From: Chara braunii
Lineage: Eukaryota > Streptophyta > Charophyceae > Charales > Characeae
Assembly: GCA_003427395.1 (NCBI GenBank)
Contig: BFEA01000251.1
Location: 1,751,296 to 1,815,295, forward strand
DNA: 64,000 bases
Direction of reading: 5' to 3'
The notes beneath the pieces are model-generated. The model did no database searches. It saw nothing but the letters and a program-made list of their open reading frames with translations, and was not told where the DNA came from. The position numbers and the translations under genes are program-made. Positions 21,346 through 32,926 of the stretch are shown here, one piece after another (the stretch's first letter is position 1; the number at the start of each line of letters is the position of its first letter).

Positions 21346-22975
21346 AGTGCGACACAATGGGTCACAGTTTTAGCGGCAGAGGCTGGCGGTGACCATCCCT
21401 TCATAGTGTTTGGAGCAGAGATTGTGTTCTGTGCATGCTAAATGAGGTGTGTGTGTGTGGAGACACAATGGGATGTTCTCCTCGAAGGTAACAGCATTGA
21501 AATAACTCCGGCGATGCAGGATGTACACATGTATGTTGTCTTCCCAGAAATGCCATAGGCAGTACTCCTATGTTCATGCCAGTCACAGTGCGGTCATCCT
21601 CTGGCCGCACGGTGTTCCTCTTCTATCCAGCGGACAATGCCTGCAAAGTCCGAAGTAGTATAAGGGTTGCAATTGTAAGTGAGGATGCACAGTGGCCTCG
21701 CTGTAGCACTATGAGATCATTTGGTCCTGCAGATTGCATGGAAAGGGGGAGGTTCACTCCAGTCTTGAAAGTCTCTGTCAGGCCCCTCTGGCTGTGTTAA
21801 TTCCCATCGGCTCGGGCATGCATTCTGAAGAGAGAGCATCTCCAGTCAGGGGTTCTGTCAATTATCAGAGATTGGATCATTGTGATTTAGAGTGGGGGAG
21901 CGACCAGGATGAAGTTAATCGAAGTGTGGGGGTTAGATGCGAGAGCGGGACGAAGTGAATTAGAAGTGGGGGTGGGATTATTTTAAGTGGGGGAGCAACC
22001 GGGATGAAGTGAATTTTATTCGGGGGGGTAGATGCCAGGGGATGAAGTGAATTAGAAGTGGGGGGGTTGGATGCGAGAAGCGAAAGCTGATCGGTGACAC
22101 TTGTACTCAGAGCAGCCCCTAGCCGTGCAAATGCTTCACAGGTGGCTACATCTTGTGTCTGCTGCACACACAGGCCTGCAGCACTGTAAAAATTATCCCC
22201 CGTTTTGTTATGTATAATTCCTGGCTCGCATGTATCGGGAACACCGACATCGTTCAGTATGCTTGTGAACTGGGGGCGCAATGATCATGCTGCTCACCCT
22301 GAAGGGTTGGAAGTTGGAACTTACGTTTGTACATGCTTCGGACGTACTCACACAAGTACCTTTTCGTCTCAATTTTGCGGGATGAGCAGTTACCCAGTTT
22401 GCAGAAAGGACAAAGTAGGGACACAACAGAGATTTGCAGGCCAGTCACATTGCCTATTCTTAGGAATGTCTCAAGGATGGGGCAACTCTGGAGGTGCCCA
22501 CCAAATAATACCACCTGACGCCGGGCAAGGTGCTGGCACTTGATGGTCGGAGAAATGGGTTTGATGGGTGGTGCTCAGTTTGACTAGCCTGACTTCACAG
22601 CTTTCTGGTATAGTAGAGAGGCTTCTAGTGTATGTCCTTCGAGGATGGAGAAATCTTCTTTTTATGCATGTTTTGAATGTTTCGTATGAAGAGTGATGCC
22701 TGCAGATGGTTTCCCCAGATAGGCCCTGAAAACTTTGCATCATGTATTGTTTAGAAATGCTGGTTTTCCATTAATGGCATGTATTTGTTCCTAGGCTCCA
22801 TGTACTCTTTAGGTTGTTCATCCGTTTTTCTGATTGAAATCCATCCACATCAGGATGCTTTGGTCTCTGCTTGCAGTGTTTGTGAGTGCAAGAATTATAT
22901 ATTTTGCATGAGAAGTGGTAGAGAAATAGAATCCATGAATTGTCTGCACAAGTGGTAGAGAAATAGTATCCATAA

Positions 22976-23017
<42 letters not shown>

Positions 23018-23461
23018 GGAGAAAGTGAGAGAGAGCAATGACAATCAACCCTTGAAGTTTCCCGCTTGGCAAAGAGAGTTTGAATGGATTTATGAGAAAG
23101 GACAGGAGGGAGAGGGAGAGAGGTGGAAAGGGAGAAAAGGAGAGAGGGAGAAAGGGAGAGAGCAATGAGAATCAACCCTTGAAGTTTCCAGCTTGGCAAA
23201 GAGAGATTTTGAATGGATTGATGAGAAACGACAGCCTCAAGTTTTTTGATGGGCAACGAGATTGTGTATGGGCTGATGGGTGGTGGTGCATTTGGAGAGT
23301 TTTTATGATGACTTTCCCAAGCTCCTGCTACCTGGTCTGAGTAGGACTGATCATGAGCATTTCGATCTTCTTCATGTCGCCCTCTGCCTGTGTCTGTGTG
23401 TCTATTTCTTCTCTATTCCTCTCTTATATTTCGCCCGGCTTATGCATGCTGCTGGTTGCAG
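21346..23461. other. No gene recognised; probably gene-flanking or intronic
   Basis: Contains GGGGGAGCGACC-type short repeats at 21890-22080, a GA microsatellite at 22983-23017, and a 23040-23230 segment with repeated AATCAACCCTTGAAGTTTCC. I looked for the preceding SnRK2 exon (activation loop, APEVL) and did not find one. Confidence 0.4.
22983..23017. repeat. GA microsatellite
   Basis: Uninterrupted GA run, followed by purine-rich GGGAGA-type repeats to about 23165. Confidence 0.9.
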
Positions 23462-23566
23462 ATTGCAGATGTATGGTCTTGTGGTGTGACTTTGTATGTC
23501 ATGCTGGTCGGAGCCTACCCGTTTTCAGATCCTGACAGTCCATGGGACTTTGGCAAGACAATCAGG
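23462..23566 (+). CDS. SnRK2: SnRK2 kinase exon, copy A (variant)
   Basis: A 105-bp, phase-0 exon bounded by an AG acceptor (GCTGGTTGCAG) and a GT donor (GTAAGG). Its 35 codons start [14 protein letters not shown] and include GAYPF, kinase subdomain IX, with the wording typical of plant SnRK2 kinases. SnRK2s are cytosolic/nuclear Ser/Thr kinases of osmotic stress and abscisic acid signalling in land plants. A separate SnRK2 exon of this size and content is also usual in land-plant genes. The second half reads [14 protein letters not shown] and departs from the family form (usually EDP.DP.NF.KTI). No other exons of the gene were found, so they are far away or absent. Confidence 0.8.
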
Positions 23567-23700
23567 GTAAGGGCTAATGTGGTCCCTAATATCATCACAA
23601 ATTTCTTTGTTTTTTATGGTCTTTGGCTGGCTGTCTGTTCTGGTTCTCGGTTTTGGTTGGTTCTGCTGGCTGGGGTAATGACTGTGTGTATTTTTCGCAG

Positions 23701-23805
23701 ATTGCCGACGTGTGGTCGTGTGGTGTAACTTTGTATGTCATGCTGGTTGGAGCCTATCCGTTTGAGGATCCTGATGACCCCAGGAATTTCCAGAAGACCA
23801 TTGGG
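23701..23805 (+). CDS. SnRK2: SnRK2 kinase exon, copy B (canonical)
   Basis: Also 105 bp and phase 0, with acceptor TTTTTCGCAG and donor GTAAGG. It begins 134 bp after copy A ends. The translation has the same first 21 residues as copy A, followed by the canonical [14 protein letters not shown]. In those 21 codons I count about seven synonymous and no amino-acid changes between the copies, a sign of selection on both. The lengths and phases allow either copy to be used alone, or both, without a frame change. It encodes the helix F region of the C-lobe. Mutually exclusive splicing or recent exon duplication are the two readings. Confidence 0.85.
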
Positions 23806-25862
23806 GTAAGGAAGACAAACTGAATGGAACACACATGTAAACTGTTAGTAGACAGGGCATACGTTAGAATCCTGATGAAGTAACATGGCTAAACCACCAC
23901 TACCTTGCCCACTGTTGGGAAAAATCGTAAAACTGGCAGTTTTCCTATTTTTCCAAAGTTTTCGAGGGCCCATCGGAGGGTCGGCGAAAACAAAGTGTTC
24001 GGGCCCTGTGGGCCCACTTATAAAACAAGAAAAAAAAAGAAGTCGACGCTTTATCAAACTGCTATGATGCCGGGGAAGGCCGTAACCCAGGCCGTTCTCA
24101 CAGTAGTACTTATGAGAATGTATCCCACCACTATTTTGGCTAGTAGGAAATGTTATGATTTGTGTTTTGTTTTTTTCTATTGTTTTCTTTGTAGTGCCCT
24201 GCCAGTGAGGCAGGGACTTCTTTGACGCCCTCACAGACAGCATACTCACACTGCTACTTCTGGGGAGGTATCCAACTGCTTTTCCCGTCCAGGCTGCTAC
24301 TTCTGGGACTTTTTATTTCTTCTCCTCTCGTGAGTCTGACTGTGCCTCTTACAGCCCTCACTAAGGGCATACTCACACGTGTACTTCTGAGAATGTATCC
24401 AACTGCTACAGTGTCCAAAGCGTTTGTTCTTTTTTGTTTGTTTGTTCTTTTCTGGATGCAACTGCCGTGACGAAATCAGTTTTCTTGATAGTGCAAGAAA
24501 AGAAAGTACTTCTGGGACCCAGGCTTGGAAGTAGTGGTGGTCTAATGCTATATGCATACATGGCTTGAATTCCTAGAACAGCATTGAGGTAAGGAGGGTG
24601 TTCCTTCATTGAAAACCTCCCCAATCCCTGTTGTCTGGCCGCTACTAATGCTTGTCTGCGTGTCTTCCCCCACTTCAGCTTGATTTGGATCTTTCCTGTG
24701 TGGAGGTAGTGTAGAGGCGGAATGTGGTAGGCTTGGAGTCAATCAGTTGCAATGAGGGGCCACCAACTTGAACTGTCCGCAGCCCAGTGAGTGGTTTTAT
24801 CACTGCGTGCATTGTGAACCTTGCCAGTACATGGCAATTGTTAGTGCCTCTGAGCACTGAGAAATGTGGGGCCACAGTAGTATGGTCCATGCCTAGATTG
24901 ATGCTGCTGATTTTTCCTGCAACAATGTTGTTTTCTTGCTCAGCAGACCGTCCGCACAGTCTTTCATGTTGGGTATTCCTCGTCTCCTCACATGCCGCAG
25001 CATGGCAATGTGTCAGTACTGTGGATGTTTCTCCTTCGCACAGCTACAGATCTGTTACACTTGGCTGCAGCTGTCATTGTCTTTACCAGAATCAGCCATG
25101 CGTGCAGAGGGCTACATGCCCTTTCCTGATTGCGCACACCATCCACATCTGGACATTATATGTCCATTTTGCGGACATGGTCTTGTGTGATGTCAGCTGC
25201 CATGGCAAGTGTTCTGCTGGGAATGCGCAGCTAGGCCCTCCATATCATCACCTACTGTTTGTGTCCTGCCATGGCAAGTGTTTTGCTGAGAATGCTCAGC
25301 GCGCATCCCTAGTGTTAGTGTCCTGTCTGTAGTTGAGGAAATACTGACTCTGCTCTCATCTTTATTCCACAATCTTTACTTAACGTTTCTCGTCCTCCTC
25401 TGCATCTGAAAAGGTCCTGCCTTGACTGAAAATATATTGTTTTGCCACCTTAACCACTGGTTCACCCGAACCTAAGTAGCGCTCTTATGCGGTAAGAGCA
25501 TTTTGGGCTGGTAACAAAAGCGGCAGGCCACTTTGAAAAGGCGCACTTGAAGGATCGCGAGGCTTGGTAGGTAGCTTTGTCAACTTCGGTTTGTGTGTGG
25601 TTCAATTGCTCGAAACATGCATGACACTCGAGATTCACACCAAGCCAGCAAGATTTACATGGTATGAGCACACTCAAAACTTATTTACAATCTCTACACT
25701 TAAGAATTGGCCGATCCAGGCCGCCCGCAGTCCTACTGGCCTGTCGGTCCGGATTTCCGCGCGATCTCAAGACATTAAGACTTTAAGATTGCGCGACGAT
25801 CCAGGCCGTCAGGCAGGGTGGACGGCCTTGATCATTCCACGATGGCTCAGATCATCCCGCGA
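23806..25862. other. Probable intron or intergenic; short dispersed repeats
   Basis: Contains a near-palindrome TTGGGAAAAATCGTAAAACT to TTTTTCCAA (23918-23960), resembling 37411-37455. Three or four copies of a CATACTCACAC...GTACTTCTGAGAATG motif lie at 24098-24420. A decayed RING-like stretch is at 24936-25330. I found no following SnRK2 exon. Confidence 0.45.
24936..25330 (+). pseudogene. Decayed RING-like cysteine-rich fragments
   Basis: One frame shows CRSMAMCQYC and later CPFC, parallel to CQQHAMCRQC and CTLC at 21080-21342 but with His changed to Met. Further on, PWQVFC appears twice (about 25205 and 25275), resembling the PCGHVFC core of RING domains. Frames change and stops occur. 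Assignment is tentative. Confidence 0.25.
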
Positions 25863-25899
25863 TCTTAAGTCTTAAGATCGCGGGATGATCTGAGCCATC
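25841..25899. repeat. Perfect 59-bp palindrome
   Basis: Arms 25841-25869 and 25871-25899 are exact reverse complements around a single T at 25870 (CGCGATCTTAAG T CTTAAGATCGCG at the centre). A weaker imperfect palindrome of related sequence lies at about 25770-25800. It would extrude as a cruciform or give a long RNA hairpin. Confidence 0.95.
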
Positions 25900-26700
25900 A
25901 GCCCGGTAGGACCGCGGGCGGTGTGGATCGTCGTGCCCGTTGAAAAGTGGGCCCGCTGTAAAAGAGCGGTCCTGGTACCTGATGGCCATTGGCCCGTTGC
26001 AAGGCGGGCAGCGCTATGGCCCTGCTCGCTTCGTACGGCCCGTGACTTCGCGCCCTCGCTAGAGTCCAACGATCCATGACTTTGTGTGTGCTGTGTCGCA
26101 AGGCTGTGCTTGAAGGCCCCTCCGAGGTGACTGTCTCCGCCCACCTCCCCTCCGTCTCCGCCCACCTCCCCTCCGTCTCCGCCCACCTCCCCTGTGCCTC
26201 CCCCCGCCATCTCTTTCTCTTTACTCCCCCACCTCCGCCTCTGCCACCTCCCGTCCGCCTCCTCCCGTCATATCCTCTCGCCATCTGTCCCACCGACTCC
26301 TCTCCACCTCTGCCTCCCTATCCTCTATCTTAAGTCTTAAGATCGCGGGATGATCTGAGCCATCAGCCCGGTAGGACGGCGGGCGGTGTGGATCGTCATG
26401 CCCGTTGAAAAGAGGGCCCGCTGTAAAAGAGCAGTCCTGGCACCTGCTGGCCATTGGCCCGTTGCAAGGCGGGCGACGCTATGGCTCTGCTCGCTTCGAA
26501 CGGCCCGTGACTTCGCGCCCTCGCTAGAGTCCAACGATCCATGACTTTGTGTGTGCTGTGTTGCAAGGCTGTGCTTGAAGGCCCCTCCGAGGTGACTGTC
26601 TCCGCCCACCTCCCCTCCGTCTCCGTTCACCTCCCCTCTGCCTCCCCCCGCCATCTCTCTCTCTTTACTCCCCCACCTCCGCCACTTGTCCTCCGTCTCT
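25863..26700. repeat. Tandem duplication, about 465-bp unit
   Basis: Unit 1 begins inside the palindrome (TCTTAAGTCTTAAGATCGCG) and runs to about 26327; unit 2 continues to about 26700 and merges into the pyrimidine-rich array. Both carry GCCCGTTGAAAAG, CCATTGGCCCGTTGCAAGGC and TGACTTTGTGTGTGCTGTGT. Unit 2 differs at a few positions and has fewer CTCCGCCCACCTCCC units. Confidence 0.85.
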
Positions 26701-26784
26701 GCCACCTCCCGTCCGCCTCCCGTCGTATCCTCCCGCCATCTTTCCCACCGACTCCTCTCCGCCTCCCCCTCCGCCTCCCTATCC

Positions 26785-26839
<55 letters not shown>

Positions 26840-27123
26840 GTGTGTGTGTGAGCGAGAGAGAGAGAGCCCGCGGCCTGCGCCATCACCTCCAGCCTCGGCC
26901 TCCGCCCACTTCCTGTTCCGCCTCTGCTCACCTCTGCCCGCCTTCGCCCACCTTCGGCCACCTCCCCTCCGTCTCCGCCCACTTCCCATCCACCTACCCC
27001 CGCCATCTCCTCTCTCTTTCCTCCCCCGCCTCGGCCACTTCTCCTCCGCCTCCGCCACCTCCCGTCCGCCTCCTCCCGCCATCTCCTCCCGTCAACTCCT
27101 CTCCACCTCTGCCTTCCCATCCC

Positions 27124-27154
<31 letters not shown>

Positions 27155-27990
27155 GGGGGGGGAGAGAGAGAGAGAGAGCCTGCAGCCTGCGCCACCGCCT
27201 CCAGCCTCGGCCTCCACCCACCTTCGCTCTGCCTCTGCCCAGTTCCCGTTCCGCCTCCGCCCACCTCTGCCCGCCTTCGCCCACCTCTGCACACCTCCCT
27301 CCGTCTCTGCCCAACTCCCGTCCACCTCCCGCCGCGATCTTCTCTTTCCTCCCCCACCTCCGCCACTTCTCCTTCACCTCCACCACCTCCCCGTCCACCT
27401 CCTCCCACCATCTCCTCTCTCCCTCTGCCACCTTCCGTCCACCTCCTCCCGCCATCTCCTCTCCACCTCTGCCACCTTCCATCCGCCTCCCGCCATCTCG
27501 TCTCTGCCCCTGCCCACCTCTCCTCCACCTTCGCTCACCTCCACTCTGGCCTCCGTTCCACTGCCCGGACATCCGCCATCCCTCTGCCCGCCTTCAAAAA
27601 AAAAGAAAAAAAGAAATGGTGTGCGTCCACCTCCCCTCGGCCAGCGCCGACCTTCTGTCTGCCTCCGCCTCTGTCCGCCTCCCTCCCGCCATTGGGATCA
27701 CCAATCTCCCCTCAGCCTTTGCCCACCTCCTGTCCACCTCCTCCCGCCATCTCCTCTCCACCTCCCATCTGCCTCCTTTAGCCACCTCCTCCCGCCATAT
27801 CCTCTCCGCCTCCGCCACCTCCCGTCCACCTCCTACCGCCATCTCCTCTCCGCCTCCACCCACTTTTCGTCCACCTTCGCTCACCTCCGATCCCTTTCCT
27901 CCACCTTCGCTCACCTCCGCTCTGGCCTCCGTCCGCTGTCCACACACCCGCCATCCCTCTGCCCGCCTTTAGAAAGAAAAACAGAAGAAA
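26130..27990. repeat. Pyrimidine-rich minisatellite array
   Basis: Built from CTCCGCCCACCTCCCGTCCG-like units of 12-24 bp, interrupted by (GT)n at 26785-26850 and GT/GA tracts at 27124-27178. Frames of 100-430 codons on both strands are low-complexity artefacts rich in Pro/Ser or Gly/Arg. From 28018 to 28130 it gives way to a GA-rich acidic-codon stretch. Confidence 0.9.
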
Positions 27991-28369
27991 ACGATGCGCA
28001 CCTACCTCCCCTCGGCCAACGGAGGGGGAGAAGGATGAGGAAGAGGGAGGGGGAGAAGGACGAGGAAGAGGAGGGGGAGGGCGACGACTTAAAAGTGGAA
28101 GAGGAACACGACGATGACGAGGACGGCGAGTATCAAGCAGCCTATGCTGCTTTTACTTGCTAAGCATGCACGGCAAGGAAAGGGGGGGCAGGGGGGGGGG
28201 GGAAGGGACGGGTAGGATGCGGGGAAGCATCGTGTATGGAGGACCGTAGGTTGAACATATAAGGCGGGAGGAGACGATAAATTTATACATAAAATATACA
28301 CCAGTTGGTAGAGGGAACCCAGGTCCCAAGCAGCAAATACTTTCCACGGCCTTCTAGGAGACTAGGCCT

Positions 28370-29239
28370 TTTCTGAAAGGCAGGCCCTGGGCCTCATTCG
28401 CAGCAATATAGACAGACAGTTGGGAGGTGTAACTGAATGAGGCCCAGCAGCAGCAGCAGAGGCCCGGCTACCTGGTGCCTACTGGAAGCTTCTGGGCACA
28501 GGCCCAGCCCAGCCAGGCCGCAGGCCAGGCCAGACTCTTTCCACATAATGAAAGAGTTCACTGTCTGGCATGGGATTGGGGCACATGCTATTTTACAGCA
28601 GGGCTGATGGAGCAAGTGCTCGCGATCTGCTGCTAGCACAGAGCATGGTGCAGCGCATGTGCGGTCGTGAAGGAGGAAGGGCTGCTGAGGGCAGCGCCAT
28701 AGCCCGGCCTCCATAGCTGGCTGAGGGTTGGTGTAACAGCCCGGCGTAGTTGTGGCCTTCTTGTGTAAAGAAGGAATATGAGGAAGAAAGACGAGGGAGA
28801 GAGAGAGAAGTAGAGATGAGGATGACGATGTAAGGGCTCATACCTGGTATTGGCGATGGTCTGCATTGGGCGACATCTTCATGTACTATGATGATTTTAG
28901 TTATGCTGCTCTATTGTCAGGGTCTTGGCTATCAATTGCATTGATTGTTTTAGATACAGTGGCTGTTGACGTCAAGAGTTGCATTGTCAATTTGTAGGCA
29001 GATAGTAGCTGTCTGAGGAGTAGTCTGGGCGCCGAGCTCCAAGTAGGGGGAAGGGCCTGGACACTAATGTTGATGATGGCGAGAGTAAGCTCTCATTGGC
29101 ATTGGGTTTCAGTGTTTGGATTCTCCATTGCTGTAATATTGGTGCAATTCTGCTCTCTGGACACTATGAGACTTTCTGGCTTTCAATGTGATTGTGCATT
29201 CTGGATTCTGCCATCGCACAATTGCTCATTTTTCTTGCA
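28370..29239 (+). repeat. Plus-strand LTR, 5'-truncated (element 2 family)
   Basis: Matches the 18691-19585 LTR in reverse orientation, including GGCCCTGGGC, GTGCCTACTGGAAGC, CATACCTGGT and GGCGCCGAGCTCC landmarks. It ends in TTGCA at 29239 directly before the PBS. The U3 start is missing. Confidence 0.75.
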
Positions 29240-29242
29240 ATT

Positions 29243-29254
29243 TGGTATCGGAGC
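29243..29254 (+). promoter_or_regulatory. Primer-binding site (plus-strand element)
   Basis: TGGTATCGGAGC matches the initiator-Met site with one A-to-G change. It is spaced from the LTR end as in element 2. Confidence 0.8.
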
Positions 29255-30120
29255 TCGTCCGAACTACACTTGTTGGTTCTTCACAATAGCGGTTTGGTGC
29301 TTCGCATGATTAGTGGGGCAGTGATAATATGCTTGGGCGTTAAACGATAGGCGGCCCAGGGTCGTGTGGGCGCGCCGGGAAGGCTATGAGGTGACATTGG
29401 GATGTACGCTGGATGGTGAGTGCTCGCTGATGTGGCATTTAAGCCGAGGTGGAACTGCATTTCGATGTTTGTTGTGCCAATGCAAGGACCGGTCATCATA
29501 AATGCAATGGTTGTCTTTGGGAAATCTGTGGTTGGGGGCAACATTATGAGGTACGTTGCTCTCATCCTTATCTACCCTCTTCGTTACTTCTTACCGTGAG
29601 GAAGTGAGTTTTGTCTCGAGTCCTCTCAATGTGAGGTGTCATAAGCGCTCAACCTTGAGAGTCGACATTCTTCCTGGGCAGCAAGCTGGTGGGAGACGGG
29701 CGAAGCCTTTGAAGGGCCCTGGACGGAGCACTTGGGTCACGGTCACCATGCTAACCCGCTGGGACTAGTATACGCATGCTTTGCCGCAAGTCCTTGGTTC
29801 TGCTTGCTGCGCAATAGAGGTCATGCTGGGCATGCCAGCCCTATAAGAGACGCTCACCAGACCGTCTATAAATATTTCTGGCAGGTTCCAGTTGAACCCT
29901 GGCTGTGATCGTCGTCCTGTTTGCGACGTTAAATAATTCGTGAGGACCTTGGGGCTGTCCTTAAACTGCCTCTTGATCAGCCAGATCGAATCGGAAGTTA
30001 GGCTCCTTGCATGCGAGGATAAACAAGGTGCAGGGCTGGCAGGCTTAGCATAGACTTGGGGCACAGGGGTGGGCCGGATTGCACACCTTCAGATACGTTG
30101 CTCAACCAGATGGTTAGGGC
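29255..30120 (+). mobile_element. Leader of the plus-strand gypsy copy
   Basis: Collinear with 18670-18354 and then 17250-16860 of element 2 (reverse complement), without the 1.07-kb insertion present there. The conserved TATA-like TCTATAAATA is at about 29865-29874. Homology fades near 30120, before any gag; the next coding sequence lies on the opposite strand. The 30121-30346 spacer holds nothing I recognise. Confidence 0.65.
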
Positions 30121-30346
30121 GTCGACACAAGAAACTAAAGAGGTTTACATGGGGAGGGGAGGTTCTGGCAACTGTTCGTCGTGGAACTAGTTAGATAAAC
30201 TACCATCCAGCATGCATCTCCACAGGTAATTTCTTTTTATTTTTGATTATTTAGTTGTACGGACTTGGTGACAACTGGCAGACAGTTGCAGAGCTCTGGC
30301 GGCAAGAAAAAGGATGAGGACCTGGACACCCGGGTGAGGACTGTGC

Positions 30347-31150
30347 CTACCTATGTGAGGCACGAGAGGTTACCTTCGTTGTGACCTTTTTGCCTCGGCA
30401 CGTTCTAGATGTATGGCCATAGTTGCCACAGTTAAGACACGTGCCCCTAGCTACTCGGTCCCTCCACACCTCGTAGTCTAAACCAAGTTTTACCCATGCG
30501 GGTGTTCCTTGGTCGCCTTGACCCTTGGTCCAACCTACTTTATGATTCCCGGTCCCCCTAGCCTTTTCTTTGATGGGCGCTACGACTCCCCCATCCGAAG
30601 TCTCACTAGGGCCATCCTGCTCTGTATATTCCCCATAGTCAAGGAAGTCGTCAATCTCAGTTGCTTGACCATCGTGGTCGACAAACATGAGATTGCCTTT
30701 CTTCCTCCAATCCTTGGGAAGCTTCTTCTTCCTACCATCCGCTGGTCCCTAATGAGCGGTCCCAAGTTTAGCCTCTATATCTAAGGCTTTCTTGTTGAAG
30801 GTAGCGAAGTTATGCACACCGATGGAGGCCTCGTACACCAACTTATTCTTCACGTCTGTTGGCAAACATCTCAGATAAGTTGTGAGTACCTGAGGCTCAT
30901 ATCGCACACCAGGCACCACGTTCAAACGTTCTACGACGTTCGTGACTTCACACATTGTCCGGTACCGTTTGGAAACAAGATTGAATAGTGCGTCAGTGGC
31001 CTTTTGAGCCCCTTGAGGGTCATGCCACCTATTGTACACACTTCGTACAAAGTCCTCCAATGTTTGGGCCTGGGCCCAGGCATCGAAGTTCTGACCATAG
31101 CCCTGTTTCTGCACTAGACCATTCAACCATCGCACTGCAGGGAAAATTTG
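30347..31150 (-). pseudogene. Gag capsid and zinc knuckle of element 3
   Basis: RWLNGLVQKQGYGQNFDAWA, RWHDPQGAQKATDAL and KKALDIEAKLG match gag of element 2. The zinc knuckle CLNCGNYGHTSRTC fits CX2CX4HX4C near 30396-30445. A frame break lies at about 30750. Confidence 0.8.
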
Positions 31151-31960
31151 AAACCAAGATGCGGTTGGCTGCTTCTCAGGTAGCAGAAAGTGTTGCAGTA
31201 GGCTGCTTCTCAAGTAGCAAAAGTCCAATGCAGTTCTAGGCTTCCAACCAAGATGCAGTTGGTTGGGAGTCATACCAGTAGTCTTGTGCACAACGCTGTT
31301 GTATAGGCTGGCGATGAGAGGTAATTTATCGTCCCAATCATCCTGACTTGGCTTGATGTAATGCCGAAGCAGGTGCTGCACTACTCGGTTCATTTGTTCT
31401 GATTGGTCATTTGACTCAGGGTGATTCCCGGATGTCATTTGCAGTCGGGTGCCCATCTGTTGGGCTGTTGATTGTCACAGTTCACTGTTGAATCTCACAT
31501 CCCTATCGCTTACAATAGACGTAGGGAGACCAAAATCGCGTACCCAATTGTCCATAAACAGCTTGATGACATCATCAGTTTTAGCGGTTTTTGGCACAAC
31601 GATTAGGCTGCATACTTGGTAAATCTATCTACAATGACAAAGATGTCTCTTCCCGCTCTTGCTGGTCACAAGAGTATCCATGAAGTCCATGGACACACTC
31701 TGACTGGGTCCAGTGAGGATAGGCAAGGGCTTGATCAACCCAAGCGGTGCCTGTGGCCTAGGCTTGTCGCGTTGACAAACCTGACAAGTTTCCACATACC
31801 TTTTTACATCATTCATTATTGTAGGCCACCAAAATTTATGCACTAGGTTAGCAAATGTTTTCTTAAGACCAATATGCCCAGTTGCATAATGACACTCTCC
31901 TAAAAACAAACTACGCAAAGATTCCCTATCTGAAACACATAGTCCACCGTAATTTCTCAC
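31151..31960 (-). pseudogene. Integrase of element 3
   Basis: The zinc-binding part (ECHYATGHIGLKKT, CQVCQRDKP) and the start of the core (QSVSMDFMDTLVTSKSGKRH) are in one frame. After a broken middle, a frame resumes at TSGNHPESNDQSEQMNRVVQ with NSVVHKTTGMTPNQLHLGWK. It then runs directly into gag near 31150. The linker contains a 30-bp-scale duplication of a GAGAAGCAGCC stretch. Confidence 0.75.
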
Positions 31961-32926
31961 ATAACTGTGTCTTCCCGATAGGATTCCACCAAGGATCGAG
32001 TTACATCTTCAGATATCTCAAACTCAGTTACTAGCGAGCCCAAATAGTCTGCCCTACGTAAGAGTGCATCAGCCACCTTGTTATACTCTCCCTTGATCGG
32101 GTCAAGTTGATAGTCATACATATCTATCACTTGAATCCACCTCTTGAGTGTGTCTGAGAGTACAGGCTGTATCTTGATCCAACGCAAAGTCTCATGGTCA
32201 GATCTCACATAGAAGAATCTGCCTAGGAGATAGTGTCTTGAGTGGACCAGCGCTCTATAGAGGGCATAGAGCTTCCGCTCATTCGTGGACTTTGCCAATT
32301 TATGAGATAGCATCGTTTTGCTTATGTACTCTATGGGCCTCAACTTCTTCCCCTCCTTTTGCGCAAGGACCGCGCCTATGCCGTATTGGCTGGCGTCAAT
32401 GGTCACAATAAAGGGCTGCTCATGATCCGAAAGTTTGAGGACATCATAGTGTGCCAGAGCATACTTCAATTTCTTGAAGGCTGCTTCACACTCTTCGGTC
32501 CACTCCCAAGGGGTGTCAAGGCGTGTGAGATCAATCAATGCGGAGGCTATAGTGCTGTAATTCTTTACAAATGGTCTGTAGTAGCATGTCATCCCCAAGA
32601 ATGACCTCACCTCATTCACGCGCTGAGGTCTGGGCCAGTCCCATATGTTGGCCACCATGGCATCATTCCGCCTCAAATCGTCCGCGGAAATTTCAGGACC
32701 CAGATACAAGATCTTGGTACGACCAAATTCACATTTTTCAAAGTTAACCTTGTATTGGTGTTGTCCTAGGAGACCTAACACTGCTTTCACGTGCTCAGCG
32801 TTCTCCTCTACAATCTTACTAAAGATAAGAATATCGTCGAAGTACTTATGAAAGATCCGGTTCATTGCGTGCTGGAATGTCCCAAGAGAATTTGCATAGA
32901 CCAAAGGCATCACCACAAACTCATAT
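31957..32926 (-). pseudogene. RT (C-terminal part) and RNase H of element 3
   Basis: A 319-codon frame shows VNEVRSFLGMTCYYRPFVKN, FIVTIDASQYGIGAVLAQKE and FYVRSDHETLRWIKIQPVLS. The catalytic region reads HKYFDDILIFSK: about seven codons around the normal YLDD have been lost, fusing HEY and DD, so polymerase activity is excluded. Confidence 0.8.

Noticed and set aside
26686-27972. 428-codon open frame rich in Pro/Ser, with long Gly/Arg frames on the opposite strand
   Set aside because: It lies wholly in a CTCCGCCCACC-type array with GT microsatellites; openness follows from composition, and all frames are low complexity.
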